DNA from: Saccharopolyspora thermophila
Lineage (GTDB): Bacteria > Actinomycetota > Actinomycetes > Mycobacteriales > Pseudonocardiaceae
Reading direction: 5' to 3'
Assembly (NCBI RefSeq): GCF_014646075.1
Contig: NZ_BMMT01000015.1
Span: 1 to 64,000, forward strand
DNA: 64,000 nt
Positions 19,615 through 28,172 of the stretch are shown in pieces; positions within the stretch are counted from its first letter, which is position 1, and the number at the start of each line of letters is the position of its first letter. The notes under the pieces were generated by a model that was not told the origin of the DNA, did no database searches, and saw nothing but the letters and a program-made list of their open reading frames with translations. The position numbers and the translations under genes are program-made.

Positions 19615-20952
19615 ATGAGAACCACATCCGAAACCCCCGCAGCCCCACCCAGCCGTATTCGCACCGTCGCGTGGGCCACGATGATCGGCACCGCGATCGA
19701 GTGGTACGACTTCTTCATCTACGGCATCGCCACCGCACTGGTCTTCAACACGCTGTTCTTCCCCGACAGCACCTCGCCCTTCGTCGGCACCCTGCTGGCG
19801 TTCAGCACCTACGCCGTCGGTTTCGCCTGCCGCCCCGTCGGCGGCATCGTCTTCGCCCACTACGGCGACAAACTGGGCCGCAAGTCCATGCTTGTGCTGT
19901 CGCTGGCCCTCATGGGCGGCGCCACGTTCGCCATCGGCCTGCTGCCCGGATACGACTCCATCGGCATCGCCGCACCCCTGCTGCTCGTCGCGCTGCGCAT
20001 GATCCAGGGGTTCGGCGTCGGCGGCGAATGGGGAGCCGCCGCCCTCATGGCCGTCGAGCACGCGCCACCGCGCCGCCGCGGCTTCTACGGCAGCTGGCCG
20101 CAGATGGGCGTCCCGCTGGGGATGCTCATCGCCAACGTCGCGTTCATCGGCATGTCGTCGACCATGACCGACTCGACGTTCGCGAGCTGGGGCTGGCGAA
20201 TCCCGTTCCTGGCCTCCGCCGTGCTCATCATCGTCGGTCTGGTGATCCGGCTCCGGGTGACCGAGTCGCCCGTGTTCCAGGAGCTGAAGGAGACGGGCGA
20301 GATCGAGCGCAAGCCGCTGCTGTCCGTGCTCCGGACGCAGCCCGTGAACATCCTGCGCGCCGCCGGGATCAGGTTCGCCGAGAACAGCACCTTCTACATC
20401 CACACCACCTTCCTGCTCACCTACGGCACGACGGTGCTCTCGCTGGACCGCGACGACCTCCTCCTCGGAGTCATCATCTCGGCGGCGCTGGGGCTGTTCA
20501 GTCTCCCGCTGTGGGGAGCGCTGTCCGACCGCGTGGGCAGAAGGCCGGTGGTGCTGTTCGGTTCCGTTCTCATGGCAGCGTTGAGCTGGCCGTTCTTCTG
20601 GTCGCTGGGCACCGGGTACATTCCGCTGATCTACCTGACGCTCATCGTGTGCATCAACGTCGCCAACCACGCGGTCTACGGCCCGCAGCCCGCCTACTAC
20701 GCCGAACTCTTCCCGCCGAAGGTGCGCTACAGCGGCGCCTCGCTGGGCCAGCAGGCCGCCAGCGTGCTCGCCGGTGGACTGTCCCCGCTCATCGCGACCG
20801 CCCTGCTGGCCGTGGACGGCGGCGGCTTCACCTACATCGCGATCTACATGACCGCCATGGCCCTCATCACCGTGATCACCGCGCTGTTCAGCCCCGACCC
20901 GTACCGGCGGGCTCGGCTCAGCACGGCCGACCGGGAGTCCGCGCATGCCTGA
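19615..20952 (+). CDS. MFS transporter, metabolite:H+ symporter (MHS) type
   Basis: 445 residues, about 12 TM helices, with AAAGGAG eight bases before the ATG. The N-terminus MIGTAIEWYDFFIYGIATAL and loop motif HYGDKLGRKSMLV, plus GFGVGGEWGAAALMAVEHAP, are typical of the MHS/ShiA-ProP group, which imports organic acids, betaines and shikimate by proton symport. It overlaps the following SDR gene by 8 bp. It is the probable uptake system for the island's substrate, which may therefore be acidic. Confidence 0.88.
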   Translation: MRTTSETPAAPPSRIRTVAWATMIGTAIEWYDFFIYGIATALVFNTLFFPDSTSPFVGTLLAFSTYAVGFACRPVGGIVFAHYGDKLGRKSMLVLSLALMGGATFAIGLLPGYDSIGIAAPLLLVALRMIQGFGVGGEWGAAALMAVEHAPPRRRGFYGSWPQMGVPLGMLIANVAFIGMSSTMTDSTFASWGWRIPFLASAVLIIVGLVIRLRVTESPVFQELKETGEIERKPLLSVLRTQPVNILRAAGIRFAENSTFYIHTTFLLTYGTTVLSLDRDDLLLGVIISAALGLFSLPLWGALSDRVGRRPVVLFGSVLMAALSWPFFWSLGTGYIPLIYLTLIVCINVANHAVYGPQPAYYAELFPPKVRYSGASLGQQAASVLAGGLSPLIATALLAVDGGGFTYIAIYMTAMALITVITALFSPDPYRRARLSTADRESAHA

Positions 20953-21709
20953 ACCCACCGTTGTCATCACCGGGGCCTCACGCGGAATCGGGGCGGCCAC
21001 CGCGCAGGTGCTGGCCGAGCAGGGCTGGCGCGTCGTGGTGGCCGACCTCGACCTCGACGCCGCCCGCGACCGCGTCGCCGACCTGCCCAAGCACACCGGG
21101 GACACGGTCGAACACCTCGCGGTCCGCGTCGACGTCACCGACGAGGCGAGCGTGCAGTCCATGTTCGAGGCGATCGATCGGGAAATCGGCCGCCTCGACG
21201 CCCTGGTGAACAACGCCGGAGTCATCTCCCGCCAGCCGGCGGAGGACTTCGACAGCCGCAGCTGGGCGCAGCAGCTGGACGTCCACCTCACGGGGGCGAT
21301 GCACTGCTCCCGCGGCGCCTATCCCTTTCTGGCGAAAAGCGAACGCGCGAGCATCGTGAACATCGCCTCGGTCGGATCGACCTTCGGTCTGCCGGGGCGT
21401 CTCGCCTACGCCACCGCCAAGAGCGGCGTGCTCGGACTCACCCGGACGCTCGCCGTCGAGTGGGGGCCGGCTGGAATCCGCGTCAACGCCGTGGCGCCCG
21501 GCTACGTCGCCACCGAGATGGTCCGGAGTGGGTTGCGTTCGGGCTCGCTGGACGAGCGGGCGCTGATCCGGCGAACACCGTTGCGGCGGTTGGCCGAACC
21601 GGCCGAGATCGCGAAGGCGATCTCGTTCCTGCTCTCCCCGGAGGCGTCGTTCGTGCACGGTACGACCCTGCGGGTCGACGGTGGAATCACGATCGACGGA
21701 ACCTTCTAG
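20945..21709 (+). CDS. Short-chain dehydrogenase/reductase (first)
   Basis: 254 residues, classical SDR: TGASRGIG cofactor motif near residue 9, NNAG in LDALVNNAGVIS, catalytic Ser in NIASVGS, YATAK active-site Tyr/Lys, and APGYVATEM after the active site. It starts inside the transporter gene (8-bp overlap), so it is co-translated. It is probably an NAD(P)-dependent oxidoreductase step of the same pathway. Confidence 0.9.
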   Translation: MPEPTVVITGASRGIGAATAQVLAEQGWRVVVADLDLDAARDRVADLPKHTGDTVEHLAVRVDVTDEASVQSMFEAIDREIGRLDALVNNAGVISRQPAEDFDSRSWAQQLDVHLTGAMHCSRGAYPFLAKSERASIVNIASVGSTFGLPGRLAYATAKSGVLGLTRTLAVEWGPAGIRVNAVAPGYVATEMVRSGLRSGSLDERALIRRTPLRRLAEPAEIAKAISFLLSPEASFVHGTTLRVDGGITIDGTF

Positions 21710-21750
21710 AACCCGGCCGCGAAACCCATCGACACCACTGGAGGAAAGCA

Positions 21751-22566
21751 TTGTCTGCGGAAGCTGATGTGGCGCGAGCGCCCGGTGGGGCGGACGCGCA
21801 CCGACCGCTGGCCGGGAGGGTGGCCCTGATCAGCGGTGCCGGCAGCGGGATCGGAGCCGGGATCGCCCGGCGGTTCCTCGCCGCGGGTGCTCGTGTGCAC
21901 GGCATCGGTCGTCGGGTGGAGGCCCTGCGGTCGGTCGCGCCGGACGCCCTGGAAGCGGGCACGTTCGTCCCGCACCCGATCGACGTGACGGACAAGGCGG
22001 CGGTGGATGAGCTGACCGGGAAACTGGCCGAGGACGATCCGATCGACATCCTGGTCTGCGCGGCGGGGATCAACATCACGGACCGCCGGTTCCACCAGCT
22101 CACCGACGAGAGCTTCGACGAGGTGGTGCAGACGAACCTCACCGGGGTGTTCCGGCTGATGCGGGCCACGATGGACCAGATCCGCCAACGGCAGGGTGAC
22201 ATCGTGTTGATCTCCAGCATCGCCGCCGCCTGGCCGGACCACAGCGGTGCCGCCTACGGTGCGTCGAAGTCGGCACTGCTGGGCCTCGCGCGCGGCGCGT
22301 CGCGGGACGAACACGTCCACGGGGTCCGGGTCTGCACCATCCTGCCCGGCATCGTCGACACCCCCATCCTCGACCGGCGTCCGAGTCCGCCGCCGGACGA
22401 GGTGCGTGCGCTGTGCCTGCAACCCGAGGACGTGGCCGAGGCCGCGTTGTGCGCGGTGAGCCTGCCCAACCGCGCCAACATGGCCGAGATCAGCTTGGTC
22501 GCCACCAGGTTGCAGTCCCTGGGCAACACCCAGCAGGCCACCCCGCCGCTCCCGAGCGCGCGGTAG
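21751..22566 (+). CDS. Short-chain dehydrogenase/reductase (second)
   Basis: 271 residues from a TTG at 21751, chosen because GGAGGAAA stands just upstream and no ATG/GTG gives a normal N-terminus. SDR motifs are SGAGSGIG, CAAG replacing the usual NNAG, ISSIAAAWP, YGASK with catalytic Tyr/Lys, and LPGIVDTP. It is the last gene of the plus-strand island operon, followed by a strong hairpin. It differs clearly from the first SDR, so it probably acts on a different intermediate. Confidence 0.87.
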   Translation: MSAEADVARAPGGADAHRPLAGRVALISGAGSGIGAGIARRFLAAGARVHGIGRRVEALRSVAPDALEAGTFVPHPIDVTDKAAVDELTGKLAEDDPIDILVCAAGINITDRRFHQLTDESFDEVVQTNLTGVFRLMRATMDQIRQRQGDIVLISSIAAAWPDHSGAAYGASKSALLGLARGASRDEHVHGVRVCTILPGIVDTPILDRRPSPPPDEVRALCLQPEDVAEAALCAVSLPNRANMAEISLVATRLQSLGNTQQATPPLPSAR

Positions 22567-22616
22567 CCCTCGGACGTCGTCGAACACGGGTACTCACGAA
22601 CGAAACCGGAGCGTGC

Positions 22617-22646
22617 GGCCTGCCCGGCTTGGTGACCGGGCAGGCC
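22617..22646 (+). terminator. Strong hairpin terminator of the catabolic operon
   Basis: An 11-bp perfect stem, GGCCTGCCCGG with CCGGGCAGGCC around an 8-nt loop, 51 bp after the last SDR stop. Confidence 0.75.
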
Positions 22647-22773
22647 GCCGCGCATCGTTCGCCTTGGTATGAGGCGCGCAACACCAGTATTCCCTTGCGT
22701 TTAACCCGCGCGTGCAAATATTGTCGGTGCCTGTAAGGAGTCAGTGCGGGTTATCTGCGGGAGGTCCGTTGCC

Positions 22774-22872
22774 ATGCCACTCGTGCTCCCGGCGCTCGCC
22801 GTCGGTGCCTTCGGCATCGGCACAACGGAGCTCATGACCATGAGCCCGCGACCCGCACCCGCGAGTAACTGA
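22774..22872 (+). pseudogene. N-terminal stump of an AraJ-like MFS exporter
   Basis: A 32-codon ORF whose first 20 residues (MPLVLPALAVGAFGIGTTEL) match the start of DHA1/AraJ-type sugar or drug exporters, which typically read PLALLALAIGAFGIGTTEF. After MTM the match ends and twelve unrelated residues lead to a stop. A complete gene of this type is about 400 codons, so nearly all of it has been deleted. The next gene is an aldo/keto reductase, which suggests the deletion joined the exporter's start to that gene's upstream region. Confidence 0.55.
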
Positions 22873-22884
22873 GTGAGGTTTCCC

Positions 22885-23895
22885 GTGAGCATCACGTCGC
22901 TGCTTCCCGGCCGTATCGGCTTCGGTTCCGCCCCGCTGGGCAACATGTTCCGCGCCATCCCCGACGACGAGGCCGCCGCCACCGTGCAGGCCGCCTGGGA
23001 CCAGGGCATCCGCTACTTCGACACCGCGCCGCTCTACGGCGCCGGTCTCGCCGAGATCCGCCTCGGCGAGGTCCTGGCCCAGCAGCCCCGCGACGACTTC
23101 GTCCTGTCGACCAAGGTCGGCCGTGTCATCCTCGACGAGATCGAGGACCCCGCGGGCCGCGAACTGGGTGAGAAGGGCGCCCTGTTCGAACACGGGCTGC
23201 CCAACAAGATCGTCAACGACTACAGCGCGGACGCCACCCTGCGTTCCGTCGAGGACAGCCTCAAGCGCCTCAGGACCGACCGCATCGACATCATCTGGGT
23301 CCACGACGTCGCCCAGGACTTCTACGGCGACGAGTGGGTCGGCGTCTACGAGAGCGCTCGCACCGGCGCCTTCCGTGCCCTGACCCGGCTGCGGGACGAG
23401 GGCGTCATCAAGGCATGGGGCCTGGGCGTCAACAGGGTCGAGCCGCTGGAGATGACGCTGGCCCTGGACGAACCGCGGCCGGACGCGTTCCTGCTGGCCG
23501 GCCGCTACACGCTCCTCGACCACGAACGCGCCCTCCAGCGGCTGCTGCCTGCGGCCGTCGAGCAGGGCGTCGACATCGTCGCCGGCGGTCCCTACAGCTC
23601 CGGCGTCCTCGTCGGCGGCCGCCACTTCGAGTACGCCGAGGCGCCGGCCGAGATCATCGAGAAGGTCAACCGCATCACGGGACTGGCACAGGAGCACGGC
23701 ATCAACATCAAGTCCGCCGCCCTCCAGTTCGTGCTGGCCCACCCGGCCGTCGCCGCGGTCATTCCCGGCGCGACCCGCCCCAGCCGCATCGCCGAGGACC
23801 TCAGCGCACTCACCGAGGACATCCCGCCGGCCTTCTGGGAAGCCCTGCGTGAGCAGAAGCTCATCGCGCACAACGCGCCGGTCCCGGTCAGCTGA
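22885..23895 (+). CDS. Aldo/keto reductase, aldose 1-dehydrogenase-like
   Basis: 336 residues from the GTG at 22885, with GAGG upstream; GTG 22873 is an alternative. A TIM-barrel oxidoreductase: RIGFGSAPLGNMF, FDTAPLYGAGLAE with the catalytic Asp/Tyr, LSTKVGR with the Lys, DIIWVHDV with the His, and a C-terminal IPGATRPSRIAEDLSAL cofactor site. The group includes L-fucose dehydrogenase and pyridoxal 4-dehydrogenase. It is a separate transcription unit from the IclR island; a carbohydrate-oxidising role is likely but not proven. Confidence 0.86.
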   Translation: MSITSLLPGRIGFGSAPLGNMFRAIPDDEAAATVQAAWDQGIRYFDTAPLYGAGLAEIRLGEVLAQQPRDDFVLSTKVGRVILDEIEDPAGRELGEKGALFEHGLPNKIVNDYSADATLRSVEDSLKRLRTDRIDIIWVHDVAQDFYGDEWVGVYESARTGAFRALTRLRDEGVIKAWGLGVNRVEPLEMTLALDEPRPDAFLLAGRYTLLDHERALQRLLPAAVEQGVDIVAGGPYSSGVLVGGRHFEYAEAPAEIIEKVNRITGLAQEHGINIKSAALQFVLAHPAVAAVIPGATRPSRIAEDLSALTEDIPPAFWEALREQKLIAHNAPVPVS

Positions 23896-23926
23896 CTGGT
23901 CGGCACACGATCACCTCATGATGATC

Positions 23927-23975
23927 GGGCACGGTGCTCCCGACCCGCTGCAGAGCGATCGAGAGCACCGTGCCC
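23927..23975. terminator. Long hairpin between convergent genes
   Basis: A perfect 13-bp stem, GGGCACGGTGCTC with GAGCACCGTGCCC, around a 23-nt loop, between the convergent aldo/keto reductase and DedA-like genes. It probably terminates both directions. Confidence 0.65.
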
Positions 23976-24016
23976 CGGCATGCATGGCTACGCCGGGGAA
24001 TCGGGTCCCTGGCCCG

Positions 24017-24631
24017 TCACGATGCCGCAGTGACCGGCTTGTCGCGACGTCGGCGGCGACGTGTGAACCAGATGAGCACGACGGCAACCGCCAGGCCGAA
24101 GACGAGGAAGGCGATGCTGGTGGCGTCGTGGTGGCCGTGGGCGATCTTGCCCGCCCCGTAGGACGCCGGTCCGACGGCGAGGACGAAAGCCGTGGTGGTG
24201 ATCAGGTTCCACACGACGAACTGGGAGAACTTCATGTGCGCGGCTCCGGAGATCATCGCCGTGGTCACGAAGACGGCGAGCCGCCCCCAGGTCTGGTAGA
24301 GCTGTTCACCACGGGTCAGAAGTCGTTGGCGTTGTTCCTGCCTGTGTCCGGGGCGTTCCATGATGCGACGACCCCACCTGAAACCGATGTGGTAGCCGAC
24401 GATGCCGCCGATTTCACCGCCGAGAATCGAAGCGACGAGCACGGCTGCGAGGTCGAGCTCTCCTCGGCTGGCCAGCACGGCGCCACCACCGAGAGCGAAC
24501 GTCCCGATGAACGGGACTCCAGCCGACGAACACAGCATCAGCGCGAAGATCGCGAAATACGCCCATACGCCGTAGCGCTCATCGACGTTCGCCACCGGCG
24601 GCGCGCTGAGAAAAAACTCTTCGAAAGGCAT
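24017..24631 (-). CDS. DedA-family-like membrane protein
   Basis: 204 residues from the ATG at 24631 (MPFEEFFLSAPP). A hydrophobic segment with a small-residue re-entrant loop (SSAGVPFIGTFALGGGAVLA), then GGEIGGIVGYHIGFRWGRRI, later helices and a basic tail fit the DedA/SNARE-associated (VTT) fold. That family is linked to lipid scrambling and membrane homeostasis. The longer frame to 24775 is Arg/Pro-rich and probably not translated. Confidence 0.72.
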   Translation of the reverse strand: MPFEEFFLSAPPVANVDERYGVWAYFAIFALMLCSSAGVPFIGTFALGGGAVLASRGELDLAAVLVASILGGEIGGIVGYHIGFRWGRRIMERPGHRQEQRQRLLTRGEQLYQTWGRLAVFVTTAMISGAAHMKFSQFVVWNLITTTAFVLAVGPASYGAGKIAHGHHDATSIAFLVFGLAVAVVLIWFTRRRRRRDKPVTAAS

Positions 24632-24843
24632 CGCTGGTACCTCGGCAGCCGATGGGAGTTCGATCGCTGGTTCAGGCGAGTTCGGTCCAATGCCCGGCAC
24701 GATGATTCTGCGCCGCGCACGTGCTCTGCTGCCGGGGCCTTTGGCCCCTGGGGCGTGGCTTTCCGGATGCGGCACGGTGGTGCTGGGTGAGTGCCAGGCA
24801 GGGGCTGGGAGCCGTATGGCTCGCGATCGAGAGGATGACGATC

Positions 24844-25254
24844 ATGGCAACGCACGGAGCACGCGGGGCACGGACCGGCTGGGTGGGATGGGTGTACTTC
24901 GCGGGCACGGTTCTGCTCCTGATCGGCATCATCCAGTTCATCAACGGTGTGATCGCGTTCGGCCGCTCGGGGACCACGTTCCTCACGCCCTCCGGGGGTG
25001 CGGTCCAGATCAGCTACTCGGGTGTGGCGTGGAGTTTCCTGATCATGGGCGCGGTCTTCGCGCTGGTCGGGTTCGGCGTGTTCCGCGGGCGCACGTGGGC
25101 GCGTGCCCTGGCGATCGCCTTCGCGGTGATCAGCGTGTTGGCCAACATCGCGTTCTTCTCGGCGTATCCACTGTGGTCGACGCTGGTCATCGTGCTCGAC
25201 CTGGTCGTGATCTACGCACTGGTCGCGCATGGCCGGGAAGTCGCCCGCCGGTAG
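24844..25254 (+). CDS. DUF7144-type small membrane protein
   Basis: 136 residues from the ATG at 24844, after GAGAGG. Four hydrophobic helices, starting VGWVYFAGTVLLLIGIIQFI with the conserved N-G-V after it, and ending WSTLVIVLDLVVIYALVAHG. This layout is frequent in actinobacteria and annotated DUF7144; function unknown. It ends 19 bp from the convergent lipoprotein gene. Confidence 0.75.
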   Translation: MATHGARGARTGWVGWVYFAGTVLLLIGIIQFINGVIAFGRSGTTFLTPSGGAVQISYSGVAWSFLIMGAVFALVGFGVFRGRTWARALAIAFAVISVLANIAFFSAYPLWSTLVIVLDLVVIYALVAHGREVARR

Positions 25255-25273
25255 CCAGCGAGGAGCAGTTGTG

Positions 25274-25822
25274 TCAGTAATCGCCTCCGCCCGGCGCGAT
25301 TCTGTCGCCGGCCGGCGACACCACGTACCAGGTGCCGTTGTTGGAGATCACCGTTTGACCGTTGGCCTCGCCCGGTAGGTCATCGCCTTCGTAGTAGTAC
25401 AGCGGATGTCCATTGTAGACGATCTGTGTCCTGCCGTCCGGGCGTCTGGTGGTACCGAGCAGAGCGGGGTTCACGCCGGGACCGGCAGCGGGCGGTCCGG
25501 TTGTCGTCAAGGGCGGCCACGGCGAGGCGCACCCGCCGACACAGGTCGGCTGCGAGTCCCGGTCCTTGTCGAACAGGTACACGGTGCGGCCGCTCGGGCC
25601 GGTGAGCACGGCACCCAGGTGCGGAACCTCATGGGTCTGGACCACGACGACGCCACCCGTGACCGGTGCAGCCGTCGTCGGTGGTGGTGGCAGCCCGCTC
25701 CCGACACCGTCCGGGGATTCGGCGGGCGAACACGCGAGCGCGGCCAAGGACAGTGCCCCACAGGCGAGCCATCCCCCGCGGAAGCGCCGGCTGTTCAGCA
25801 CAGTCGTGTGGTGTCGAGTCAT
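25274..25822 (-). CDS. Secreted lipoprotein with YxFxxD repeats (COG4315-like)
   Basis: 182 residues from the ATG at 25822. A signal peptide with lipobox LAALAC precedes a Pro/Thr-rich linker and two copies of the secreted repeat: GRTVYLFDKD with a CVGGCASPWPP cysteine segment, and GHPLYYYEGD. Such proteins are exported lipoproteins of unknown function, often next to redox or stress genes. It ends convergently with the DUF7144 gene. Confidence 0.8.
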   Translation of the reverse strand: MTRHHTTVLNSRRFRGGWLACGALSLAALACSPAESPDGVGSGLPPPPTTAAPVTGGVVVVQTHEVPHLGAVLTGPSGRTVYLFDKDRDSQPTCVGGCASPWPPLTTTGPPAAGPGVNPALLGTTRRPDGRTQIVYNGHPLYYYEGDDLPGEANGQTVISNNGTWYVVSPAGDRIAPGGGDY

Positions 25823-26042
25823 GCCAGGCACCTCATCCGCCTGGTCTGTACAGGTGATCAACGCAGCATCCAACGGCACCCGACGGTGTGCTGCTGCGGG
25901 CACGGCTCGCCCTCAGGCGTGTTCCAGGGCGGCGCCCCCCGCCAGGTGCGGACGCCCTGGACACGGTCGGCCGGTCGCGCGACAGATGAGCGACGGTGGT
26001 CACCAGTGGTGGAACCGGCGCCGACAGGCGCCCTCCTTCGCG

Positions 26043-26387
26043 CTACTTCTGTTCGCTGATCGCCGCACCGAGGCCAAGCCCGCGAAGGACGTTTCCGGTG
26101 GCCGAGACAATCCGCGCGCTGCCGACGATCGGTGCGATCGCCACGCACACGGCCTGGGCATCCTCAACGGTCACTCCCGCATCACGGGCAACCTGGAGGT
26201 TCGCCAGGTAGGACGCCGGGGCTGAGTCCATCGCGATCAGCGCGGCGAGACGAACCAGGTGGTAGGTCCGTTCGTCGAGCCCTGAATTCGGCAGTGTGTT
26301 GATGTGCATCTGAGCGAGCTCTTCGAGGACCGGCACGTCACCGTGCGCCACCGCATCGAGCTGTTGTTCGGCCACTGAAGAAGTCAT
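26043..26387 (-). CDS. Carboxymuconolactone decarboxylase-family protein lacking CxxC
   Basis: 114 residues, all-helical CMD/AhpD-like fold: ERTYHLVRLAALIAMDSAPA, SYLANLQVARDAGVTVEDAQ. Where AhpD-type members carry the redox CxxC, this one reads DSAPAS, so peroxidase activity by that route is unlikely. The only Cys is C81 in AVCVAIAP. It is monocistronic between the lipoprotein and the AI-2E transporter. A hydrolase or binding role is possible; no substrate is indicated. Confidence 0.8.
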   Translation of the reverse strand: MTSSVAEQQLDAVAHGDVPVLEELAQMHINTLPNSGLDERTYHLVRLAALIAMDSAPASYLANLQVARDAGVTVEDAQAVCVAIAPIVGSARIVSATGNVLRGLGLGAAISEQK

Positions 26388-26502
26388 AGTTGCTCAGCCT
26401 TTCGAAGTCGTCATCGGCCACGTACGCATTCCATGGTTCGACGGCTGGTGAGTCCGAGAAAGAGCCGAAAGCCTCCCGCGCGACGACATCGCGTCCCGGT
26501 GG

Positions 26503-27600
26503 CTAACCGGCGCGCCGGGCTTGCTCGGCGGTGACCCGGTCGGAGACCAGGAAGGCGTTCGCCCACGTCGCCCGCGGGTCGCTGTCCACCAGAAGCGCCT
26601 TGACCAGCAATGTCAACGGGACCGCGAGCACGGCACCCAAGGGCCCGACCGCCCAGGTCCAGAACACCAGCGACAGCAGCGTCACGGTGACCGACAGCCC
26701 TACGGCGTCACCGACGAAGCGTGGCTGGATCAGGCTCTGCACCACGAAGTTGAGCACGATGTACACCCCGGCCACGGTCAGCGCGAGTTGCCAGCCGCCC
26801 TGGAGCAGCGCCAGCAGAACCGGGGGAATCAGTCCGATGATGAAACCGATGTTCGGGATGTAGTTGGTGATGAACGCCAGCAGGCCCCACAGGATCGGCA
26901 GTGCCACCCCGAGCAGCGCCAGCGCGGTGTCCAGCACAGCGACGATCAGGCCGAAGACCGTCGAGACCACCAGGTAGCTGCGGGTCCCATGAACGAAGCC
27001 GTCCAGCGCCCCGGCCATACGCGGGTGTGCGGCGTACACGATGGCCAGCCGACGGCCGACCCCGCTGGTCTCGATACCCAGAAACAGCAGCAGCGCCAGC
27101 AGGAACACCAGGTTGGTGCTCACTCCGGCCAGGCCGGACAGCAACGTGCCGAGGAACCCGGCCAACTGCCCGTAGTTGACCTTGCTGGCGGCTGCTTTGA
27201 CCTGCTCCGGCCCGATGCCGAACCTCGCCAGGGCCTGCGTCACCTCGGCGCCGAGGGCGTCAGCGTGCTGCGCGTATTGCGGCAGGATCGTGGCCAGACG
27301 AGCCACCGAGACGGCCACGACCAGCGCGAAGGCGATGAGCACCGCGTACACCAGGGCAACCAGCACCACGGTGGCCAGCCACCGCGGACATCCCTTCCGG
27401 ACCAGCCACGTCGGAACCGGAGTGGTCGCGATGACGATGACCATCGCGAGAAAGGTCGGCGCGATCAACCAGCCAACGGCCTTCACACCGCCGGCGACGA
27501 CGACCGCCGCGGCCATCCCCAGGAGCACCACCACGCCACGTGGCAGCTGATCGGCACGGCCCCCGACGGACGCTGTCGGCGCATCGTTCGTTCCCCCCAC
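26503..27600 (-). CDS. AI-2E family transporter (TqsA/PerM-like)
   Basis: 365 residues, about eight TM helices with the family's features: paired N-terminal helices (VVLLGMAAAVVVAGGVKAVG), a soluble amphipathic domain (about 95-165), and the C-terminal ITNYIPNIGFIIGLIPPVLL with QSLIQPRFVGDAVGLS. The start at GTG 27600 is uncertain because no clear Shine-Dalgarno is seen. Substrate specificity in the family is broad, so autoinducer export should not be assumed. Confidence 0.87.
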   Translation of the reverse strand: MGGTNDAPTASVGGRADQLPRGVVVLLGMAAAVVVAGGVKAVGWLIAPTFLAMVIVIATTPVPTWLVRKGCPRWLATVVLVALVYAVLIAFALVVAVSVARLATILPQYAQHADALGAEVTQALARFGIGPEQVKAAASKVNYGQLAGFLGTLLSGLAGVSTNLVFLLALLLFLGIETSGVGRRLAIVYAAHPRMAGALDGFVHGTRSYLVVSTVFGLIVAVLDTALALLGVALPILWGLLAFITNYIPNIGFIIGLIPPVLLALLQGGWQLALTVAGVYIVLNFVVQSLIQPRFVGDAVGLSVTVTLLSLVFWTWAVGPLGAVLAVPLTLLVKALLVDSDPRATWANAFLVSDRVTAEQARRAG

Positions 27601-27687
27601 CCCGCAAATCTACGAGCTGCTCGAAGCCCCCGCAGGACGACAACGCGATGGCCCGGCACAGGTCGCCACAGCCGAGGCCAGTACTGC

Positions 27688-27720
27688 GGCGCCCGCCGGA
27701 ATCGAACCGACTATCCCAAG
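27688..27720 (-). repeat. tRNA 3'-half-like fragment at the edge of the CRISPR region
   Basis: Reading on the minus strand there is a complete T-arm (5-bp stem, loop TTCGATT) followed by a 7-nt acceptor strand GGGCGCC. No matching anticodon arm, D-arm or 5' acceptor lies upstream (27721-27790). Such 3' tRNA halves are typical attachment-site remnants left by integrases. It is not the same tRNA as the intact one at 41129-41202. Confidence 0.45.
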
Positions 27721-27838
27721 GCCGCCGCCGCGACCGAGCGGGCAACGACGCCCGGGGGCCCTCGTAACGCTCCAGGGGGCGGCTCTCGGTCACGTCGACC
27801 GTCTCGACACGTGGCCCGGTCGCTATCCGACGCCACGA

Positions 27839-28172
27839 CGGAACACCTCCACGTGCGTGGAGAGGACAAACCGTCTCCCGAGATCAGAGGGATCTTGTCC
27901 GGAACACCTCCACGTGCGTGGAGAGGACCAGACCGGCTGATTCGCCGGGAACCGGAAGACCGGAACACCTCCACGTGCGTGGAGAGGACGATCAGCGGCT
28001 CCTGCTTTCCAATGCCGACGACGGAACACCTCCACGTGCGTGGAGAGGACGCGGTCAGGAGCCCACCGAGGTCAGTAGTACCTGGAACACCTCCACGTGC
28101 GTGGAGAGGACGTGCACACGTATCGATCGCCTCGGCAGAAACACGGAACACCTCCACGTGCGTGGAGAGGAC
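27839..28172 (-). CRISPR. CRISPR array 1, type I-E, 6 repeats / 5 spacers
   Basis: Six 29-nt repeats at an exact 61-bp period (starts 27839, 27900, 27961, 28022, 28083, 28144), with 32-nt spacers. Read on the minus strand, the repeat begins GTCCTCTCC and has the inverted repeat CTCCACG-CA-CGTGGAG and a GTGTTCCG end. Only the terminal base of one repeat (28083) varies. The orientation, by comparison with E. coli I-E repeats, places the leader side at 28172, only 18 bp from the stop of the cas2-like remnant. There is thus almost no room for a leader; transcription may come from the cas operon. The repeat differs from arrays 2 and 3 at two positions (C for G at 3, T for G at 25). Confidence 0.95.

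Noticed and set aside
27711..28157. ORFs with repeated HARGGVP-like or STCVERT-like peptides
   Set aside because: They are translations of CRISPR repeats in array 1 and not a repeat protein. The same holds for ORFs across arrays 2 and 3.
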